DNA from: Streptomyces spinoverrucosus
GTDB lineage: Bacteria; Actinomycetota; Actinomycetes; Streptomycetales; Streptomycetaceae
DNA length: 64,000 nt
Assembly (NCBI RefSeq): GCF_015712165.1
Contig: NZ_JADPZX010000001.1
Coordinates: 3,038,001-3,102,000, forward strand
Direction of reading: 5' to 3'
Shown: positions 61,102 through 64,000 of the stretch, one piece after another
Layout of the letters: each line of letters starts with the position of its first letter
Position numbering within the stretch: the first letter of the stretch is position 1
Program-made: the position numbers and the translations under genes
The notes under the pieces: model-generated
What the model was told of the DNA's origin: nothing
Database searches by the model: none
What the model saw: only the letters and a program-made list of their open reading frames with translations

Positions 61102-64000
61102 TCACTTGCCGTAGTACGCGTTGTAGATCGAGATCGTCGACTTGTTGTTCTTCTTGTCGGTGATCTTCGCGTGGAACGAGATCGCCTTGCCCTTGGCCGG
61201 GTTCTTGACGGTGATCTTGCCGTTCTTGACGGTGACCTTCTTCCAGGTCTGGCCGTAGTCGTACGACACCCACACACCCAGCGACTTGAGGTTGCTGCCC
61301 GCCGCCGAGCCCTCGACGGAGACCGGGAAGGTGACCGTACGGCCGGCCGGGGCGCGGCCGTCCAGGCCGGGCGGCGCGTTGAAGCGGACCGTGGACGCCG
61401 GCAGCTTGGCCATGTCGGCGGACGGCTTCTTGGAGCGGAACGTCCAGCTCGCGTCGATCCGGGTGGACGTCCCCGCGACCTTGGCGTCCCGCTTCACCGA
61501 GGTGGTCAGCCGGTACTCGGCGTCACCCGTCGGAACCCTGAACGCCTTGTCGCCGAAGAGCGGGTCGCTGTTGGTGCCGACCTTGACGCCGTTGCGGTAC
61601 AGGGTCGTGGCCACCGAGCCGAACAGCGACGAACCGGGGTGCTTGGAGCTGTCGGCGAACAGCGGCACGTAGCCGTAGATGTCGTTGCCCTCGCGGTACA
61701 GACCGAACTCGGAGTTCAGGGTCGGCCCGAAGACCGCCTTGTTGAAGGTCTGCGTGTACGACTTGCCCGCCTTGAACACCCGCGGGTCGCCGAGCGAGTA
61801 GTACGCCTCGGAGAGCAGGTTCCCCTGGGCGTCCTTGCCGCCGTACTGCTCGAAGTCGAACGTCCACTGGATGCCCTGGGACGTCGACAGGTACAGCGTG
61901 CGGCTGCCGGGCAGCTTCTGCTCGACGGACTCACCGGCGTAGAAGTCGGCGGGGAAGACACCGATGGGGACGAGCGCGCCCGTCTTGCCGGAGGCGGCGG
62001 CCCCGAGGTAGCCCTTCACCGTGGCGAGTTCGGACTTGCTGAACCGCCGGACCTTGTCACCCTGGATCTTCTTGACGTTGGCGGTGGTCGCCACGTCGTA
62101 CTCGGCGGCCGTGCCCTTCGTCCACTGGCCGCCCCAGGTCTGGCTGAGGCCGCTCGTGATCTCGCCGCCCAGGTGGGCCATCCGCAGATCGGCGAAGGAG
62201 CCGGCGCCGAAGCCGAAGCCGATGCCCGCGCTCTCCAGGAAGTACGAGACCGTCGCGGACCGGGGCTTGGCCGCGGCGTCCGGGACCGTGATGGTCGCGG
62301 ACTTGGTCTTACGGGCGTCGATCGTCACCGAGGTGTTCTTGGTGACGGTCAGCCGCGGCTGGACCAGCCAGTCGAGGCCGCCCTCCAGGTTGACGAAGTC
62401 CTTGGCGATCCAGGCGTCCATCAGGTAGGTGCCCTTGGGCACGCGCATTTTGGTGGTGCCGGACGCGACGACCGGCACCTGGTAGGCGCGGCCGTTGCCC
62501 AGGCCCGAGTAGCCGAGCAGCGCGGTGTTGTAGTCGTCCGTGCCCTGCCCGTCGCGGCCGATGTGCTTGACCGTGACGTCGTACGACTCCATCTCGCGCT
62601 GCACCGCGGCGGCCGTGCGGACGCTCTGCCCGCCACCCGTCGCGGTCACGTACGCGGAGTACGCGCCGTCAAGGGTGCCGCCCAGCTTGGTGTTGACGGT
62701 CATGTCGACGGAGGCCTTGCCGCCCGCCGGGACGGTCACCTTCGTCGCACCGAGCTTGAAGAAGCCCGCCGGGGCCGCCTGGCCCTTGGGGTTGGTGGCG
62801 GTGACCTTCAGGTCCAGCGTGACGTCGGTGGTGCCGAGGTTGTGGTACGTCAGCGGCTTGGTGACCGGGGTGTCGTCGGTGTGCGGCCACTGCTGGACGC
62901 CGAAGCTCACCGACACCGGGTCGGCGACCACGGTCTGCTTGATGGCCTTGTCGACCTGGATGCGGCCCGAGCCCTGCTCGAACGGCGTGTAGGCGCCGCC
63001 CTTGGTGGACGCGGTCAGCGCGCCCTTGATCTCGGCGTACGTCCAGTCCGGGTGCTGCTGCTTGAGGATCGCCGCCGCGCCCGCCACATGCGGGGTCGCC
63101 ATCGACGTACCCGAGATGGTCAGGTAGCCGGCCGGGTTCTCGCCGACCTCCTGGGCGATGGCGCTGCCCTTGGCGGCGGCCGCGGTGATGTCCACACCGG
63201 GCGCGGTGACGTCCGGCTTGATGGCGCCGTCGCCGACGCGCGGGCCGGTGCTGGAGAAGCCGGCCAGCAGGTCCTTGTCGTCCACGGCGCCGACGGTGAG
63301 CGCGGCCTCCGCGCTGCCCGGCGAACCGACGGACTCCGGACCGGAGTTGCCGGCCGCGATGGCGAAGAGGATGCCCTTGTCGGCGGAGAGCCGGTTGACG
63401 GCCGCCTCCAGCGGGTCGACCTCCGGGGTGTCCATGCCGCCGAGGCTGAGGTTGACGACGTCGGCGCCCTGCTCGGCCGCCCACTCCATGCCGGCCAGGA
63501 TGCCGGAGTCGTCGCCGAAGCCGCTGTCGTCGAGGACCTTGCCGTTGAGGATCTCGGCGCCCGGCGCCACACCCTTGAACTTGCCGCCGGACTTCGCGCC
63601 GGTGCCGGCCGCGATGGAGGCGACGTGCGTGCCGTGGCCCTGCTTGTCGGTGGCGTCGGCGGCGGCGGTGAAGTTCTTCGACGCGACCACCTTCGACTTG
63701 AGGTCGGCATGGGTGGTGTCCACGCCGGTGTCGAGGACGGCGATCTTCACGCCCTTGCCGTCGTAGCCGGCGGTCCAGGCCTTGGGGGCGCCGATCTGCG
63801 GGACGGACTTGTCGAGGGTGGCCTTGCGGACCCCGTCGAGCCAGACGTGCGCGATGCCGGAGACGGTCTTGTCGCCGTTGGTGACCGCGTCCCACAGCTC
63901 GGGCGTGTCCTTGGGCGCGGTCTGCACGGCGTCCGCGTTCAGCGACTTCAGGTTCCGGCGCAGGGTGCCCGCGTCGCGGACGTCGGCCTTGGCGGCGGTG
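61102..64000 (-). CDS. Subtilisin-like S8 serine protease (5' end outside window)
   Basis: The visible C-terminal 965 residues of a large subtilase; the frame stays open to the window edge, so the N-terminus (signal and propeptide) is missing. The triad is clear: IAVLDTGVDTTHADL (Asp), KQGHGTHVASIAAG (His), LTISGTSMATPHVAGAAAIL (Ser), with the oxyanion Asn in AIAAGNSGPE. After the catalytic domain come long beta-rich regions (a PPC/fibronectin-like part). The protein ends AYYGK. It is a secreted protease of the Streptomyces multidomain type. A strong terminator follows at 61023. Confidence 0.93.
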   Translation of the reverse strand, partial: TAAKADVRDAGTLRRNLKSLNADAVQTAPKDTPELWDAVTNGDKTVSGIAHVWLDGVRKATLDKSVPQIGAPKAWTAGYDGKGVKIAVLDTGVDTTHADLKSKVVASKNFTAAADATDKQGHGTHVASIAAGTGAKSGGKFKGVAPGAEILNGKVLDDSGFGDDSGILAGMEWAAEQGADVVNLSLGGMDTPEVDPLEAAVNRLSADKGILFAIAAGNSGPESVGSPGSAEAALTVGAVDDKDLLAGFSSTGPRVGDGAIKPDVTAPGVDITAAAAKGSAIAQEVGENPAGYLTISGTSMATPHVAGAAAILKQQHPDWTYAEIKGALTASTKGGAYTPFEQGSGRIQVDKAIKQTVVADPVSVSFGVQQWPHTDDTPVTKPLTYHNLGTTDVTLDLKVTATNPKGQAAPAGFFKLGATKVTVPAGGKASVDMTVNTKLGGTLDGAYSAYVTATGGGQSVRTAAAVQREMESYDVTVKHIGRDGQGTDDYNTALLGYSGLGNGRAYQVPVVASGTTKMRVPKGTYLMDAWIAKDFVNLEGGLDWLVQPRLTVTKNTSVTIDARKTKSATITVPDAAAKPRSATVSYFLESAGIGFGFGAGSFADLRMAHLGGEITSGLSQTWGGQWTKGTAAEYDVATTANVKKIQGDKVRRFSKSELATVKGYLGAAASGKTGALVPIGVFPADFYAGESVEQKLPGSRTLYLSTSQGIQWTFDFEQYGGKDAQGNLLSEAYYSLGDPRVFKAGKSYTQTFNKAVFGPTLNSEFGLYREGNDIYGYVPLFADSSKHPGSSLFGSVATTLYRNGVKVGTNSDPLFGDKAFRVPTGDAEYRLTTSVKRDAKVAGTSTRIDASWTFRSKKPSADMAKLPASTVRFNAPPGLDGRAPAGRTVTFPVSVEGSAAGSNLKSLGVWVSYDYGQTWKKVTVKNGKITVKNPAKGKAISFHAKITDKKNNKSTISIYNAYYGK

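Overview
The window is high-GC actinobacterial DNA with frequent GTG/TTG starts, ATGA/GTGA-type gene overlaps and a mycothiol-dependent detoxification gene (mca). This points to a Streptomyces chromosome. The order pckG ... mca, greA, drrAB, threonine dehydratase, metB, msrA agrees with what I remember of the conserved chromosomal core of Streptomyces; I could not check it. There is no rRNA, tRNA, phage, transposase or CRISPR array.

Region 1 (1-8950) is the most unusual part. A minus-strand operon encodes, in order, a macro-domain protein, a DUF2384/MbcA-type antitoxin-like protein, a RES-domain (NAD+ phosphorylase-like) toxin and a 1425-residue TPR-CHAT caspase-fold protein. It converges, with a 20-bp 3' overlap, on a plus-strand metacaspase-like protease. 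RES enzymes make ADP-ribose-1''-phosphate from NAD+, and macro domains bind or process ADP-ribose derivatives. I read the group as a candidate NAD-linked and caspase-fold conflict or abortive-infection system.

Region 2 (9080-16005) is a divergent catabolic locus. On the minus strand lie a sugar-acid kinase, an IclR regulator, RidA and a GntP permease; on the plus strand lie a D-amino-acid PLP enzyme and an N-acyl-D-amino-acid deacylase. The kinase gene carries an in-frame insertion resembling a Streptomyces intergenic repeat. Region 3 (16007-23466) holds a secreted S1 protease, an aminotransferase, a small unknown gene and a four-gene SBP / TelA / VWA-SBP / membrane-protein operon.

Region 4 (23631-29881) has PEP carboxykinase, a PAQR/hemolysin III protein, an MFS-TetR efflux pair and a Mut7-C RNase-like protein. 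Region 5 (29868-38594) is an envelope-glycan operon (CslA-like GT2, GT39-type enzyme, GT2-GtrA, GlxA-like copper-radical oxidase) followed by a DUF255 protein. Region 6 (38742-51934) has an NB-ARC/TPR STAND ATPase and then core genes: mca, greA, drrAB, threonine dehydratase, a MarR regulator, a sigma-like protein and metB.

Region 7 (50816-64000) has an M48 peptidase bracketed by two paralogous TPR-like membrane proteins, with 31-bp tandem repeats between them. It continues with msrA, an XRE regulator divergent from a zinc alcohol dehydrogenase, a VOC protein, a coiled-coil/Mrr-nuclease/TerD fusion and a subtilisin-like protease truncated by the window end. Recurring themes are stress and conflict proteins (caspase, CHAT, RES, macro, TelA, TerD, Mrr, STAND) interleaved with housekeeping metabolism.
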